Counted from the stretch's first letter, positions 11,392 through 23,630 are shown. The stretch: DNA of 64,000 nt from Symbiodinium natans (GCA_905221605.1 CAJNDS010001001.1:1666497-1730496); one strand, 5' to 3'. Translations and numbers: made by a program. The notes: a model not told the origin generated them from the letters alone.

Positions 11392-12590
11392 GTACCGCCC
11401 TCAGTGGCTTGCCTAGCTGCGTACTGTCGCCCGTCCACCAGAAACTCCGAAGCGACCCTAGTTTAGTTGTTAGCTTGTCCTTGTTACATGGTTATCGGGA
11501 CACAGGCCGCTCATGTCTTGCACTCCTAATTCGGGGGGTTTTGTGCCACCCTCAACAGTGGGAGTTGGCTTGTTTCTTGGCGCCCTCAGAAGTAGGAGTT
11601 GGCCAGTGTCTTTGCTTAGTTGCTTAGGTTCTGAAGCCCTAGAGGAGTTAGAGCTTTGAGAGCTACGGACTGAGACGGCAGGGCCCCTGCTGCGAGACCA
11701 CCATGTAGAGATTTGGATAGAGAAATTTGCAGGCAGCGCCTTGCTCGTCTCAGTCGACCCTGAAGTGTGTGAACTTGAAGAATTTTACACTGCTCTGGAC
11801 AGAGTCAAGCTGGACCCCAAGGGTAAACACCTGGTCCTTTCAAGGACATTCTGCCGAAGAGCGTTGAGACTAAACCCTGGGAATGAAACTTGCGTTGCCT
11901 GACCTCGATGCCCCTAAGCATGGAAGCCAAGGACCGCTGCATAGGGCTCATAAGGCACCCGACGCAGGCAAGTGCGCTTCTTCAAAGAGTTGTTATCAGA
12001 AATTCCAGGCCGGTAGACGATTCGATTTAAATCTTTAATAATTCGCAAGGGTTCCTTTGCAGACTAAGCTTGCAAGTCGCAAGTTCATCTCTTGACGGAG
12101 GCTTTCAGTTTTCAAGCATCGCCTCTTGTCCCATCATGTACTAGTGGCATCACGTAGCATCACGTAGCTTGTGCCTTGAAAGCCCCTCGCCTCCGGTGTC
12201 CTCCACTCTCGGATCCAGCCAATTTGTGTGCTGCTGGTTCCGAATTTTGAATTGGATGACCTTAGTGACCCTAGATGACCATAGCGTCCGTGTTGCAAGG
12301 GAAGTGCAATGCATTTTCCCGACCGCGGGACCGAAGCACTGGGATGCAGACCAATGCAGAGTTCTACACCCCAGAAGGGTTTAGGGTTTAGGGTTTAGGG
12401 TTTAGGGGAATAAGTTGAGTGCGACATACTGCTTCGAATGCAGGTATTGGCGCATCCCAAGACTCGGCTGCGAGTTGACGTTCCGTCTAGGATTCTGTGT
12501 GGCGCAAAAAACTGGGTGGAATGACAGCCAATTAGCGCCGCAGCGGTGGAGTCCGCTGTATCATTGCGTTTCTTTCTCATGTGCCCACAG
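11392..12590. other. Transporter 3' flank, no gene seen
   Basis: No protein-like frame bounded by splice signals is apparent. The only repeat is a short TTTAGGG run at about 12379-12404. The sequence is otherwise of mixed composition, unlike the surrounding repeat-rich introns. Confidence 0.4.
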
Positions 12591-12696
12591 AGACGAGGGG
12601 GCGTTTTTTACAGCGTTATTAGGGACCCTAGCCGTGCAAGGGAAATGCAGGGATGTTCAGCTTCGCATGCCCAGGTGCCTATGCCGAGCTGTATTG
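12591..12696 (+). CDS. Candidate exon
   Basis: Acceptor CCCACAG|AGACG after a pyrimidine-rich stretch; donor TATTG|GTGAGCGG. The open frame contains GVFYSVIRDPSRAREMQG and VPMPSC. If not spliced it stops at 12749. Unrecognised. Confidence 0.4.
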
Positions 12697-12951
12697 GTGA
12701 GCGGAGAGCTTCTGCATCGGAAGTCCGAGGCTTCGTAGGTCGGCCCTGATTCTGGAAAAAGCGTGAACAATTTTGTGGCTTTCGGGCAGGCTGCAAGGAT
12801 TTTGCGAGAACGGAATTGCTGCCGCACACCTTGAGATTCCGTTGAAAGTAGGGTGAAAAAGCGTTCTATGTAACTTAAAAACCTTTTCGAGATCGGTTGC
12901 CTTTTGGTTTTTCTCTCACACGTGTGGGCACGTAATGGTTTTGGACAGCAG

Positions 12952-13285
12952 CGTTCATTTCGTCTTCATTTCGTTGTCAGAATTCCGCCTGGAGTTTCTT
13001 CCTTCATTGCGTCTTCATTTCGTTGCAATGATTCCGTCTAGAGTTTCTTCCATTCAGTTCGACTTCATTTCTTCGCAATGGCTCCGCCAGGTTGTTCCGT
13101 TAATTTCGTATTCAGGTTCATTTCGTCTTCATTTCGTTGCAATGATTCCTTCTGGGGGTTCTTCCAGTCATTTCGTCTTCATTTCGTCGCAACAGTTTTC
13201 TGTTCATTTCGTCTTCATTTCGTTGCAATGATTCCGCCCGGACATGATTGCGTTCATTTCGTCTTCATTTCGTTGCAACGACCGC
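12952..13285 (+). repeat. Degenerate tandem repeat, about 49-bp unit
   Basis: About six units built around TTCATTTCGTCTTCATTTCG followed by TTGCAATGATTCCGCC. Units vary in length, and frames through it are only incidentally open. It is followed by a C tract and CCCTAAA units. Confidence 0.75.
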
Positions 13286-13425
13286 TCTTCCGCTGTCCGC
13301 GCCCGGGGTTCCGGTCCCTCAACGAATCTTTTTCTGGGTACGCAGACCCCCAGCGCCCCCCCCCCCCCCCCCCCAAGCCCCTGAACCTCAGATCCCCAAG
13401 CCCAAATCACCACCATGGGACTACA

Positions 13426-13590
13426 TGAACCCTAAACCCTAAACCCTAAACCCTAAGCCCTAAACCCTAAGCCCTAAACCCTAAACCCCTAAACCCCTAA
13501 ACCCCTAAACCCTAAACCCCTAAACCCCTCAACCCCTAAACCCCTAAACCCCTAAACCCCTAAACCTCTAAACCTCTAAACTCTATGCTT
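13426..13590 (+). repeat. Mixed CCCTAAA/CCCCTAAA tract
   Basis: Starts as CCCTAAA and CCCTAAG units, changes to CCCCTAAA, then decays to CCTCTAAA. Nothing gene-like is seen from here to 14424 apart from C tracts and a TTTAGGG array at about 14046-14112. Confidence 0.8.
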
Positions 13591-14424
13591 CATATTACCT
13601 TCATAGGAAGTTATTGTCGTATCGGGCTCCATGACCCCCGTTCCCTAGCCCCTCATTTGGTCCCTAGCCCCCCCCGCCTTTGCCATACAGAGAGAGCTCC
13701 AAGAAGTTGGCACACCCTGATCCTCATACCCCGAAGGGTTTCCTAAAGGGCATCCGAGCTCCAATCATGCTTAAACATGTAGGACTTGGGCTCTCAGGCC
13801 TGGTCTTGTCAGGGCCGAGCTTTGCTCCTCTTTTGCTTCTGATGTGATAGACCTGAAACCCTAGAGCCCCCCCCCCCCCCCACTTCCGCACTTCTTACCT
13901 CTTTGCACTTGCCAAACCGTCTTTTCAACCGTGCGGCCGCTTTGAGACATCCAGCACTTGGGGCCTTAGGGCATCAGCTGACCCGAGTCGCAGCTTGACA
14001 TCGTGGCTTTCGTGGCTTTGCACACTCCCTTGAACCCTGCCGCATAGGGTTTAGGGTTTAGGGTTTAGGGTTTAGGGTTTAGGGTTTAGGGTTTAGGGTT
14101 TAGGGTTTAGGGGTTCGAGGACCGCACGGGTTTTAAGGGATGTGGTTCTTCCCCATGAAGAGGAGCTCTGAGCTTCAAAGCAGTCCTGATAAGGTTGTCC
14201 CCCAGAGAGCCCCATACCTCTTAGCTAAGGAGATATGTATATACATATTATCTCGTTTTGGTTAAAATATACCTTGCGTCCTTGCAGGGCCCTCAATGTA
14301 ATTTGAGGCATACTTCGTGTGCAAGGGGTATCGGGTAGCGGGCGCTCTTCGTCTAAACCCTAAACCCTAAGCCCTGAACCCTGCACCCTGAACCCTAAAC
14401 CCCGAAACCCTTAACCCACCAAAG

Positions 14425-14513
14425 CCCCAACATCAGCTTCCCATGCCTTCCTGAAGCGTGGAGAATGGCGGATCCTGGCGAGGTGCGGGCATGTGGGAGT
14501 GGATCCCTTGCGG
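14425..14513 (+). CDS. Candidate internal exon
   Basis: Island between CCCTAAA-rich sequence and a canonical-looking donor TTGCGG|GTAAAC. The frame contains SASHAFLKRGEWRILARCG and HVGVDPLR. Unrecognised. Confidence 0.45.
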
Positions 14514-14692
14514 GTAAACTCTAGACCCTAAACCTAAACCCTAAACCCTAAACCCTAAGCCCTAAACCCTAAACCCTAAACCCTAAACCCCAAACCCTAA
14601 ACCCTAAACCCGAAGCCCGAACCCTTAAACCCTAAAAACTAAAGCTTAAGCCCTAAACCCCAAACCCTAAACCCTTTATCCTAGACCATCAG

Positions 14693-14780
14693 CTTCGGCT
14701 AAAGCCGCCCAGAGGCAGAGCCCTCTGCGTCGGAATCGAAGCTCCATGCGGAGGCCGTCAGCCCCTGAGCACCGCCCATC
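14693..14780 (+). CDS. Candidate exon, basic product
   Basis: Acceptor CCATCAG. The frame reads KAAQRQSPLRRNRSSMRRPS and stops at about 14790, with no clear donor before a TTAGGATTAAGGG run. Low complexity and Arg-rich, so coding status is uncertain. Confidence 0.3.
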
Positions 14781-14784
14781 AAGT

Positions 14785-14880
14785 CTTTAGGATTAAGAGT
14801 TTAGGATTAAGGGTTTAGGATTAAGGGTTTAGGATTAAGAGTTTAGGATTAAGAGTTTAGGATGAAGGGTCTAGGGTTGA
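14785..14880 (+). repeat. TTTAGGATTAAGGG-type variant array
   Basis: Six near-identical 14-bp units made of one mutated and one normal telomere-like unit, so the pair was amplified together after it diverged. Confidence 0.75.
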
Positions 14881-15651
14881 GGGGGTATGAAGGCTTGAGA
14901 GGGTTTAGGAGAGTCCAGGGTCCAGGGTTTAGGGCCGTTTTGGGTTGTGGGTGCGAAGTCCATGGAAAAGGCACCGCGCAAAATTGATGTCACTTGAAAG
15001 CCACCCAACATCCTAAACCCAGGGGTCAGAATAATTTCTAATAGCATTCTCATATGGTCCCTTTGTAATTATGCAAAAACAACCCCCAAAACCTAATTAT
15101 TAAGGCCCCGAAATTTCCTTCATTCAGGAGCTGTCTCTTCCGCAAGCCCAGCCGCAAGGCGTGGAACGTGTAGGGGACTAAGGGAGGGATGGCGGGTTGT
15201 GGGTGCTTGGGGCCCTAAACCCTAAACCCTACAAACCCGAAACCTTAAACCCTAAACCCAAAACCCTAAACCATACAGGGTTCTTGGAGTTTGGGGGTTC
15301 AAGCCATGGGCTTGGCGTCTACTACCCCCCCTGCTACTTGAGAAGGTTTCATGGGTAGGTTCGAAGTTGGATTCTCAGCACCCGTTTAGGGTTTAGGGTT
15401 TAGGGTTTAGGGTTTTTAGGGCACGGTTATCGGCTCTCATGACCCATGTCCAGGGTTTCGGAGGGACGGGACAAGAAGGGATCCTAACAGCCCCTCCCCT
15501 CCCCCCCCCCCCCCCCCCAAAAAAAAACAAAAAAGAACACAAAGAATCCTGGGTTCAGTAATACCCTAGACCCTAAACCCTACACCCTAAACCCTAAACC
15601 CTAAACCCTAAACCCTAAACCCTAAACCCTAAACCCTAAACCCTAAACCAG

Positions 15652-15738
15652 CACTGAGCACGAACGCGGCAGATCGGGAGCGCCTGCGCAGCGAGCAGGC
15701 TTGGGCGAGCTACCAGGCTGGGCATCGTATGAAACGGG
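15652..15738 (+). CDS. Candidate internal exon
   Basis: Preceded directly by a (CCCTAAA)n array ending ACCAG and followed by a TTTAGGG array. Contains NAADRERLRSEQAWASYQAG, a charged helical stretch. Unrecognised. Confidence 0.45.
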
Positions 15739-18700
15739 GGTTTATATTACAGGGTTTAGGGTTTAGGGTTTAGGGTTTAGGGTTGTTTATTACTGTTATT
15801 GGGGAGTGTGCATAAGGCTTTATTTTTTCTTTTTAGGTCTGGTGAGTGTATAGATTGAGTGTCCTTTTGGGGATACGGGGATTTTCGCACCCTACCTCAG
15901 TATGGTTTGGGGTTTAGGGTTTCGGGTGCTCAAGCGGCGGCTTCCCACCTGTTCTGCGACGTGTGGCAGGTTTCCCAACTTGGGGTTTAGGGTTTAATTA
16001 GGGTTTAGGGTTTAGGGTTTCGGTGTTTTAGGGGTACCTCACCAACGCACCATCATCTGGGTTCTTGCTAAGGAGCCTAATCTGAGTTACCATAGTGAGG
16101 AATCTTTATTACTTACGACATGGCCTTAGGATGGTACTGATGTAAGTTCCCCTTAGCAAGAGCCCAGTACTTTACAGAGTTGGCCATGTGCTTCTCATTC
16201 TTCCTAGGTAGGAAGGGACCCTCAAAAGGGAACCCTTCCAACCCTCTTCTGGCTCTCTGAAACAAGGACCTTATTCAGAGGGTCTATATCATATCCCCAA
16301 GGGTCCCCCTTAATTCTGCTGAGATGAGGAATTCCTCACTGCGCCTGGTGACAAGTGCCCGCGGTGCTGGCTGATGAGGCTGGGGGTTCGGCATTTGAGG
16401 TACCCCAACAAGGGTTTGGGGGTCTGGGGTCAAAACTCGGAGGTTCACGGGTACGTCTGAGTAGGGTTTTAGTAGGGCAATGATGGTTACAACCTTTCTG
16501 AGACCCTCAACCCCAAACCCTAATCCCTAAACCTACTAACCTGAATTGCTTACGAGCCTCCAAGTACAGCTCCCTGAGCTGGTGGTGAGGAAGCATTGCT
16601 GTTGCGAGGGGCTGCCGCAGCCGCTTGGCAGCTTCTAGACCTGAGGGTTTAGGGTTTAGGGTTTGGGGTTTAGTGTTTAGGGTTTAGGGTTTAGGTGTTT
16701 ATCAGTATGGTTGTAAGTACCCTAAAGAAGGCTATCACCATAGTTGCCTTGCTTATGACCTCATGGGTAGGTTCCCCCCCTGAAGTAACCTTGATTCGGG
16801 GGGAACCTTGGGGGGGGGGGTAGCATAGAGGGGGGTAGTAGGGGGAACCCATGATGACCCTACTTGTAAGCATCCATGAAACTGCAAGTAAAGACCCTGA
16901 ACCCTAAGCCCCAAACCAAGTACTCGTAGGGTTATGAGAGGGTGACTGTGCTGATAACCTTCTATAGGGTGCCTAGAACCCTCCTAAACCCTAAACCCTA
17001 GACCCTAAACCCTGAACCCTGAACCCTGAACCCTAACCCCCAACCCTCAACCCTAAACCCTACTTACATGCCCAGTAAACCCCAAGTCAGGATCGAAACC
17101 CGGCTGCGAGTCTACGTTCTGATGCACCGGTTGGAGATAGGCCAGCGCCAGAGGCTCAGGACACGAAGCCTTGAACCTAAACCCTAAACCCTAAACCCTA
17201 AACCCTAAACCCTAAACCCTGAACCCTGAACCCTAAACCCTGAACCCTAAACCATGAACCCTAAACTCCTAAACCATGAACCCTGAACCCTACATGCTTG
17301 ACCCCAAGCCCTAAACCCTAATCTTTGTCATAGTGGGGGGAACATTGAACATTTTTCATGGTACTTAAACTCAACAAGGAATAGAAACTTAACTTAAATA
17401 TTTTCTACTATCCCCACCATGAACTAGTAATTCGCCGGGGATGTAAGCACCCTTGCAAAGGCTTCTGAGCAGGAGCTCGGCTTTTTCTACCGCCGAACCC
17501 TAGAAGGGTGCGCGTGCTGAACCTTCAACGGAGCTGGGGGAGTGGGGGAAAGCGCCGTGAAGCCCAAAGCCCGAAACCCGAAACCAAAGGGTAGTTAAAT
17601 GGGCCCTTGATATGGTCCCGTGCCTTCCTTACCCTTGGGTTGTAGAGGGTATATAGGGGTTATATAAGGCCCTTTTAAGGGCCCATACTAAGGGACCATG
17701 TAACTTCCCCAAGACAACAGCACGAAGCCCTGAGCCTCACTCAAAGAAGGCTAGAGCTTTGGGGGCAGCGGACCCGGAAGTGGTGTGTGTGTGTGTGTGT
17801 GCCCCAGCCTAAACCGTCAACCCGCAACCCTACCCAGACCTCCCAAAAGTGACCCGATAGTAGTAGAGGGGACTATTTGGGGGCTCTACTGCGTTGGATC
17901 CTCCCAGGGGTCTGGGTAGACCCCTGGGACCCTAACCCCCTGATCAGGGAAAGCCTCCAACACTGCCAAGCTCCTCCATCACTTCGGCGTTGGGCTCCCA
18001 TGGTTTAGGGTTTAGCGTTTAGGGTTTAGGGTTTAGTTTAGGGTTTAGGGGTCCCAGGGCAAGAGGCTTTGAGCAGATTCCTGTACAGTAAACTCCAGGA
18101 AGTCGGAACATGGTTTGAGGCTGATTAGAGCTGGGATTCCCGTTAGTACACCTGTTGAGGTATGGGGATAAGGATGTTCCAACTTTCTGGAGGTTACTGT
18201 CTAGGGAGCTTGATGGAAACTCATGACTCATGAGTCGAGTAAACCCTACTTGAGGGTTAAAAGTACTCTAAACCCAGAAATCTGGGAAGATCCAAGAAGT
18301 AGAGCCCCCAAGGGCTACTATTGGGTCATTCTTAGGAACCCTTAAAGGGGTTGTTTTTGGATCCTCCCAGGGGCTGGGAAAAGGTTCTTGCCAGAGTTAT
18401 CCGGCTTAGAACCCTACTTAAAAGTATCCCCTAAACTCTAACCCCTAATCCCAAAACCCTTGAGCCTAAAACCCGAACAAAACTATAACCCCAAACTCTA
18501 ATCCCGAAACCCTGAACCCTAAAAGCACTCCGATGGACCTCCAAGTAGACATCCCGAAGCCCTAAGCCCGGGTTTAGGGTTCAGGGCTTAAGTGCCGTAA
18601 TTTCGGAAACCCGAAACGGTAAAACCCTCAACCGTCAACCCTAAACCCCCACGTAAGGGCACCCCCTACTTTGGGAAATGCCCAACTCACCAGATGTGCC

Positions 18701-19091
18701 CTAAGGCCGAGCTCCTGTGTTGGGGCGTGCCTGATCACGACGCAAGGCAGGGTGCATTCTAGGGTTCAGGGTTTCGGGTTTAGGGTTTAGGATTTAGGGT
18801 TTGGGGTTTAGGGTTCAGGGTTTCGGGTTTCGGGTTTAGGGTGCAAACCAGCGCTCGATTTCGTGTACCCGAAGAAACGGGGTCTCAGCAGGGAGTTGTT
18901 GGCATTTGCGGCCCTTTAGAATCCCCTGAAGTGCCAATTCTCTGGAGGAATATTCACTAACCCTATCGAGACGAACTCTAACTCTGACTCCCGGTCCCAA
19001 CACCCCTACTCTAAACCCAAACCCCTAAACTCCCCTAACTAAACCCCCTAACCCCCAGACCCTATCGAACCTCTAAACCCAAAACCGGCAG
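15739..19091. other. Intronic or intergenic repeat-rich stretch
   Basis: Mostly CCCTAAA/TTTAGGG-derived tracts, degenerate foldback arms (16434-16566, 16700-16890) and a short (GT)n near 17784. Short islands with exon-like frames occur near 16565 (LPELVVRKHCCCEG), 17101 (RLRVYVLMHRLEIGQRQRL), 17460 (SEQELGFFYRR), 17957 (SNTAKLLHHFGVGLPW) and 18855 (ALDFVYPKKRGLSRELLAF). None has two convincing splice sites. Confidence 0.35.
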
Positions 19092-19175
19092 CTAGGCTCA
19101 AGCAACTGCTGGAGGACGACGCGGAAGGGACGGTGGTGCTTTTCCCCAGCAACTTGCCCTCCAAGCGTGGGTACG
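19092..19175 (+). CDS. Candidate internal exon
   Basis: Acceptor CCGGCAG, donor GTACG|GTTTAGAGG. Contains LKQLLEDDAEGTVVLFPSN, which looks like ordinary folded-protein sequence. Unrecognised. Confidence 0.45.
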
Positions 19176-20268
19176 GTTTAGAGGGTTTTAGGGCTTAATG
19201 GCTGAGCCAAAAGGCAGGGCTTTAAGGGCTAGGGCAGCTTACGGGAATTGGGCTTGCGGGCGTGTGTTCCGGTGGTTGGGAGGGTTTCAGTCAGGGGTCC
19301 TTCTTGGGGGTCCTTCGTGCCAGGCGGGCGCCTGTCAAAACGCATAAGTTGTAGGGTCTAGGGTTTAGGGTTTAGGGTTTAGGGTTCCAGGGACCATAAG
19401 CTTGGAAGCCAACTCAAACCTTCGTGTAAACCCTGAAACTTGAGAGTCCACAAACCCTCCCAACCCCGGACCAAACCCCCGAACCCCTAAACCCCTAAAT
19501 CCTAAACCCCCAAACTCGCAAACCTTAAAACCCTTACCGCTAAGCCCCCAAAATCCTAAGCCCCCAAGCCCCTGAAGCCTAAGTTCGTGCTGAGGTTCCG
19601 ACGCTGTGGAGGTCCTCTGGGTGGGGGAGCAACAGCACGGTGTTGCAAGCAAGCTTCTGTTGGCTGCTGCCGACAGGCCTCCTTCATCTTTGCATGAAAG
19701 GGGAGTACAGTTGCAGGGCCTAGAAAACCCCCAAGGCCTACAAACCCTAAGCCCTAAACCCTAAGCCCTAAACCCTACATCCTAAACCTTCAACCCTATT
19801 CCCTGAACCCTAAACCTTAAACCCTAAACCCTGGACCCAAACCCGAAACCCTAAACCCGAAACCCACCTCTCCAAACCAATCGAGCGGGCAGGCGCAGAG
19901 TCTTGCCACAGTGCCGCGGCAAGTCGTGGTTCTGGACGGTGGATGGCGCGAGCGCGGTTCTTATCTGCCGATATCTGCCTATTGGCCCCACCGAAACTTC
20001 ATTGCGCCGCAATAGGATAAAAAATGATTGGAAAATAGTAGTATAGTGTATAAGATAAAAGTGTAGTTGCCTGAGAAGACCACTTTCATTGCACAGCATC
20101 TTCTCTATCCAGCTCGGTAGAGCCCAAGCCGTGCACGTGCAGGTGTGTTCGGATGAACAGCTGGATCAGCCAGACCCCCATGCTTGCTGGACGGCTGCAG
20201 TATCCCCACGCAGACTGCCTTCTGGGTGCTTTTTGCCCATGCTTGCGCATGACTTTTTCGGATCGCAG

Positions 20269-20396
20269 CAGTCAGATTTCTGAAGCATGAAGGCATCCAT
20301 TACTTCCCTGTGCCTTTGGAGGCCTATGAGATACTGGTGGTAGTTCCACGAAAGCAGTGCAACGCCACCTCCTCGTCACCGTGTCGAGCCATGGCC
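20269..20396 (+). CDS. Candidate exon
   Basis: After GATCGCAG the frame reads FLKHEGIHYFPVPLEAYEIL then VVVPRKQC, and stays open to 20513. The donor is not clear, so the right edge is approximate. Unrecognised, but residue composition is convincing. Confidence 0.45.
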
Positions 20397-20642
20397 AAAG
20401 CCGCCAAAAACCAGACGCCGACACATGCAACCGCCGCTTTGCAGCACGGGCGTGTGCGACGAGGTGTCCGTGTACATGAGGGTTCCCTAGCCGTTCCTAA
20501 CTCTAAACCCTAAATCCTAAAGACCCAAAAAATGGAGGGCTTTTCAGCACAAAAGAGGGTTTTTGAACGTGCCAATCTCCCAAACCAAAACAACCCATTG
20601 CAAAGTGTCGTGCGCCGAGTCGCCTTGTAGTAGTTCGGGCCC

Positions 20643-20775
20643 TCGGCCCGAAACCCCAAACCCCAAACCCTAAACCCTGAACCCTGAACCCTAAACCCTA
20701 AACCCTAAACCCCAAACCCTAAACCCTAAACCCTAAACCCTAAACCCCGAACTCCTAAGCCCCAAACCCCTAAAC
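20643..20775 (+). repeat. CCCTAAA/CCCCAAA/CCCTGAA tract
   Basis: Mixed units of 7 bp. The following stretch to 21397 is further CCCTAAA, CCTTAAA and CCCTGAG variants with one island near 20780-20880 (HWRQSRGTGLVELHALANRG). No firm gene. Confidence 0.75.
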
Positions 20776-21397
20776 GCCCTCAAAGGCAACAGTCATTGGC
20801 GGCAGTCGCGGGGCACCGGTCTTGTTGAATTGCACGCTCTGGCAAACCGAGGTGGAGCTCGCTCAAGTGCAGAAGGCTGACTAGAGCTGCAGGGCTGTCG
20901 TGTGCCTGTCGCTCGCTTCTCAGGTTTCACGGCCAGGGCACGCCCTTAAAAGCCTAAAACCCTTAGAACCCTAAAACCCTCAAAAAGCACTAAAACCCTT
21001 CAAACCCTTAAAGCCCTAAACCCCCTAAAACCCGAAAAACCACTGAACCCGAAGCCGCCTTGAGCCCTGAGCGCTAAACCCTCAACCCCGAAACTCCCTG
21101 AGCCCTAAACCGCCTTAGGCCCAAACCCTAAAACCCCCCTAAAACCCCCTGAGCCCTAAACCGCCTTAAGCCCTGAGCCCTAAACCCCAAACCCGAAAAC
21201 CCCCTGAGCCCTAAACCGCCTTAAGTCCTGAGCCCTAAACCCCAAACCCGAAAACCCCCTGAGCCCTAAACCGCCTTAAGCCCTGAGCCCTAAACCCTAA
21301 ACCCTAAACCCTAAACCCTAAACCCTAAACCCTAAACCCTAAACCCTAAAACCCCACTGCCTTAAGCCCTGAGCCCGAAAACCCAAGCCCTGGGCAG

Positions 21398-21434
21398 GCC
21401 ATCGCCGACCTCGAGCGCAAGCTGCACGAGGCCG
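21398..21434 (+). CDS. Candidate short internal exon
   Basis: AG|GC acceptor (GGGCAG|GCCATC) and donor GGCCG|GTTTGT. Encodes AIADLERKLHEA, an amphipathic helix. At 37 nt it is short, so chance cannot be excluded. Confidence 0.35.
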
Positions 21435-21725
21435 GTTTGTGGGGTTGCTAGGGTTTAGGGTTTAGGGTTTAGGGTTTAGGGTAGCATGCCTTCCGTGACA
21501 TGCAGGGCCTACTATGGGGTTGAAGCCCTCTAGCCCTTCTAGCCCCCAAACCACTAAGCCCCAAGCCTTGTAGGTGCTGTACGGTTATACGTACCCAAAG
21601 CAAGGTTGTAACTTATGACCTTAGTTGCCGCTACTTTATGATCCTACTTAACAGTACCCAGGAACCTCCAAATAACTCTGGCCCCCTCCCTAAACCCAGA
21701 TAGCCTTTACAACACGTATAGCCTT

Positions 21726-21808
21726 AATTTTAACGCTACGCGACCCGCCTCGGCCCGGCCCAGCGCATCCGCGTGAGCATGGTGATTCCGCAGCGCTCGA
21801 GTCGGTGG
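21726..21808 (+). repeat. Copy 1 of a duplicated exon-intron junction
   Basis: This 83-bp block matches 63681-63763 with only a few substitutions. It carries the same GC-rich open stretch (NATRPASARPS in one frame) followed by the same putative donor CGC|GTGAGCATGG. The sequence upstream of the match differs between copies, so this copy may be an orphan fragment. Confidence 0.7.
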
Positions 21809-22088
21809 GGGTGGGGGTAGGGTATTTTAGCATTTGAGGCAAAAAAAAGGGGTCCGAAAATGGGCTAGTTTGGGGGGAGGATTTGGAGGGGGGTGCCTGT
21901 TCTCACAACCTATACACCTTCGGCCCTGGGCGGATACCCTTTTGACCCTTCTATATACCGCAAACCTCTAAGCCCCAAAAACATTAGGACCCTACCTACA
22001 ACACCCTAAACCCTAAACCCTAAGCCCTAAACCCTAATATTACACCCCCAAAAGTCTAACCCTGCTAAACCCACCTCCAAGTGACCAG

Positions 22089-22160
22089 GTCCAAAGCATT
22101 CACAGCATCGTCGAGTTTGACGCCGATGCCCTATCGGCCCCCAAGGCTGCAGGAGCCTGA
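22089..22160 (+). CDS. Candidate exon
   Basis: Acceptor GACCAG. The frame reads VQSIHSIVEFDADALSAPKA and ends at TGA (22158-22160) unless a donor just before it is used. Unrecognised. Confidence 0.4.
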   Translation, partial: VQSIHSIVEFDADALSAPKAAGA

Positions 22161-22424
22161 GCGGTGGATGGTTTGGTCGAGGTTCGAGCTAAACCCCAAA
22201 CCCTCAACCCTAATCCCTAAACCCTAAGCCCTATAGACCCCAAACCCAAACGAGGGTTTAGGGTTGAGGGCTTGGAGGTCAGTTCAATGCCAGAGACGCC
22301 CCCTAAACCCTTACTCCCCCTAAACCTCAGACCCCCTCGACCCTAAAGCCTAAGCCCGTGAGCCGTAAACCCCCTCTTCGACATCCCCCCCACAACCCCC
22401 ACCCCCCAAACTCGCTTGCTGCCC

Positions 22425-23300
22425 CAAACCCCCAAACCCCCAAACCCCCAAACCCCCAAACCCCCAAACCCCCAAACCCCCAAAACCCCCAAACCCCCAA
22501 CCCCCAAACCCCCAAAACCCCCCCACCCCAACCCCCCAAACCCCCAACCCCCAAGCCCCCAAGCCCCCAGCCCCCAAGCCCGAAAGCCCCCAAGCCCCCA
22601 AGCCCCCAAAAGCAAGCCCCAAGTCCCCCAAGCCCCCAAGCCCCCAAAAGCCCCCAAGCCCCAAGCCCCAACCCCAAGCCCCCAACCCCAAGCCCCCAAG
22701 CCCCAAGCCCCCAAGCCCCCAAGCCCCCAAGCCCCCAAAGCCCCCAAGCCCCCAAGCCCCAAGCCCCAAGCCCCCAAGCCCCCAAGCCCCAAGCCCCTAA
22801 GCCCCCAAACCCCCAACCCCCAAAAGCCCCAAACCCCCAAACCCCCCCAAACCCGCAAACCCCCAAACCCCAAACCCCCAAACCCCCCAAGGCCCCCAGC
22901 CCAAAGCCCCCACGCCCCCAAGCCCCCAAGCCCCCAAGCCCCCAAGCCCCCAAGCCCCCCAAGCCCCAAGCCCCAAGCCCCCAAGCCCCCAAGCCCCCAA
23001 GCCCCAAACCCCCAAGCCCCCAAGCCCCCACAAGCCCCAAGCCCCCAAGCCCCCCAAGCCCCCAAGCCCCCCAACCCAAGCCCCAAGCCCCCAAGCCCCC
23101 AAGCCCCCCCCAAGCCCCCCCAAAAGCCCCCCCACCCAAGCCCCCCCAAGCCCCCCAAGCCCCCCAATCCCCCAAGCCCCCCCCAGCCCCCCCAAGCCCC
23201 CAAGCCCCAAAGCCCCAAGCCCCTAAGCCCCAAGCCCCCAAACCCCAACCCCCAAACCCCCAAACCCCCAAACCCCCAAACCCAAAATCCCAAACCCTAA
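22425..23300 (+). repeat. C-rich minisatellite of CCCCCAAA/CCCCCAAG units
   Basis: About 870 bp of 6-8 bp units. The left end and far right are mostly CCCCCAAA; the middle is mostly CCCCCAAG with CCCCAAG. The G-rich strand is on the minus side and would favour quadruplex formation. Long Pro/Lys and Gly/Trp/Leu frames on both strands are by-products of the repeat. Confidence 0.9.
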
Positions 23301-23351
23301 ACCCCAAGCCCTAAACCCCAGACCCTAAACATCCCCCACCCCCCCCCCTAG

Positions 23352-23432
23352 GTACCTTCGGAGCGTCGCGACCCGCGGCTGCAACTTGCGCCTGGCGGCG
23401 CGGCGACGCTGGCGGCGGAGGTGGCCGAGGAT
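23352..23432 (+). CDS. Candidate internal exon
   Basis: Acceptor CCTAG after a C tract; GC donor at 23433. Contains RRDPRLQLAPGGAATLAAEV. Probably in the same transcript as the next two islands. Unrecognised. Confidence 0.45.
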
Positions 23433-23586
23433 GCGCTTTTTTTCTTTTTTCTGTCAATTTATCCTCATTATTTTGAGTTTTGTTTTTCTTGGGGGGTTGG
23501 GGTTTAGGTCCGGGAGTTTCGAGGGTGTCGAGGCCTCTTTTTTTTTTCGGGGTGCAAAGCGGAGCCCGCGAGTGCCATCTTCCTAG

Positions 23587-23630
23587 GAGCTGAAGGCCTG
23601 GCGGAAGAAGCGCCGGAGCCCCATGCGCGA
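23587..23630 (+). CDS. Candidate internal exon
   Basis: Acceptor TCCTAG|GAGCTG. Encodes ELKAWRKKRRSPMRE. The island is immediately followed by a (CCCTAAA)n tract; the donor would be GC at 23631. Confidence 0.35.

Noticed and set aside
22327-23314. Frames of 294-326 codons rich in Gly/Trp/Leu (minus) and Pro/Lys/Gln (plus)
   Set aside because: They follow the C-rich minisatellite on both strands and in several frames; no domain or non-repeat sequence.
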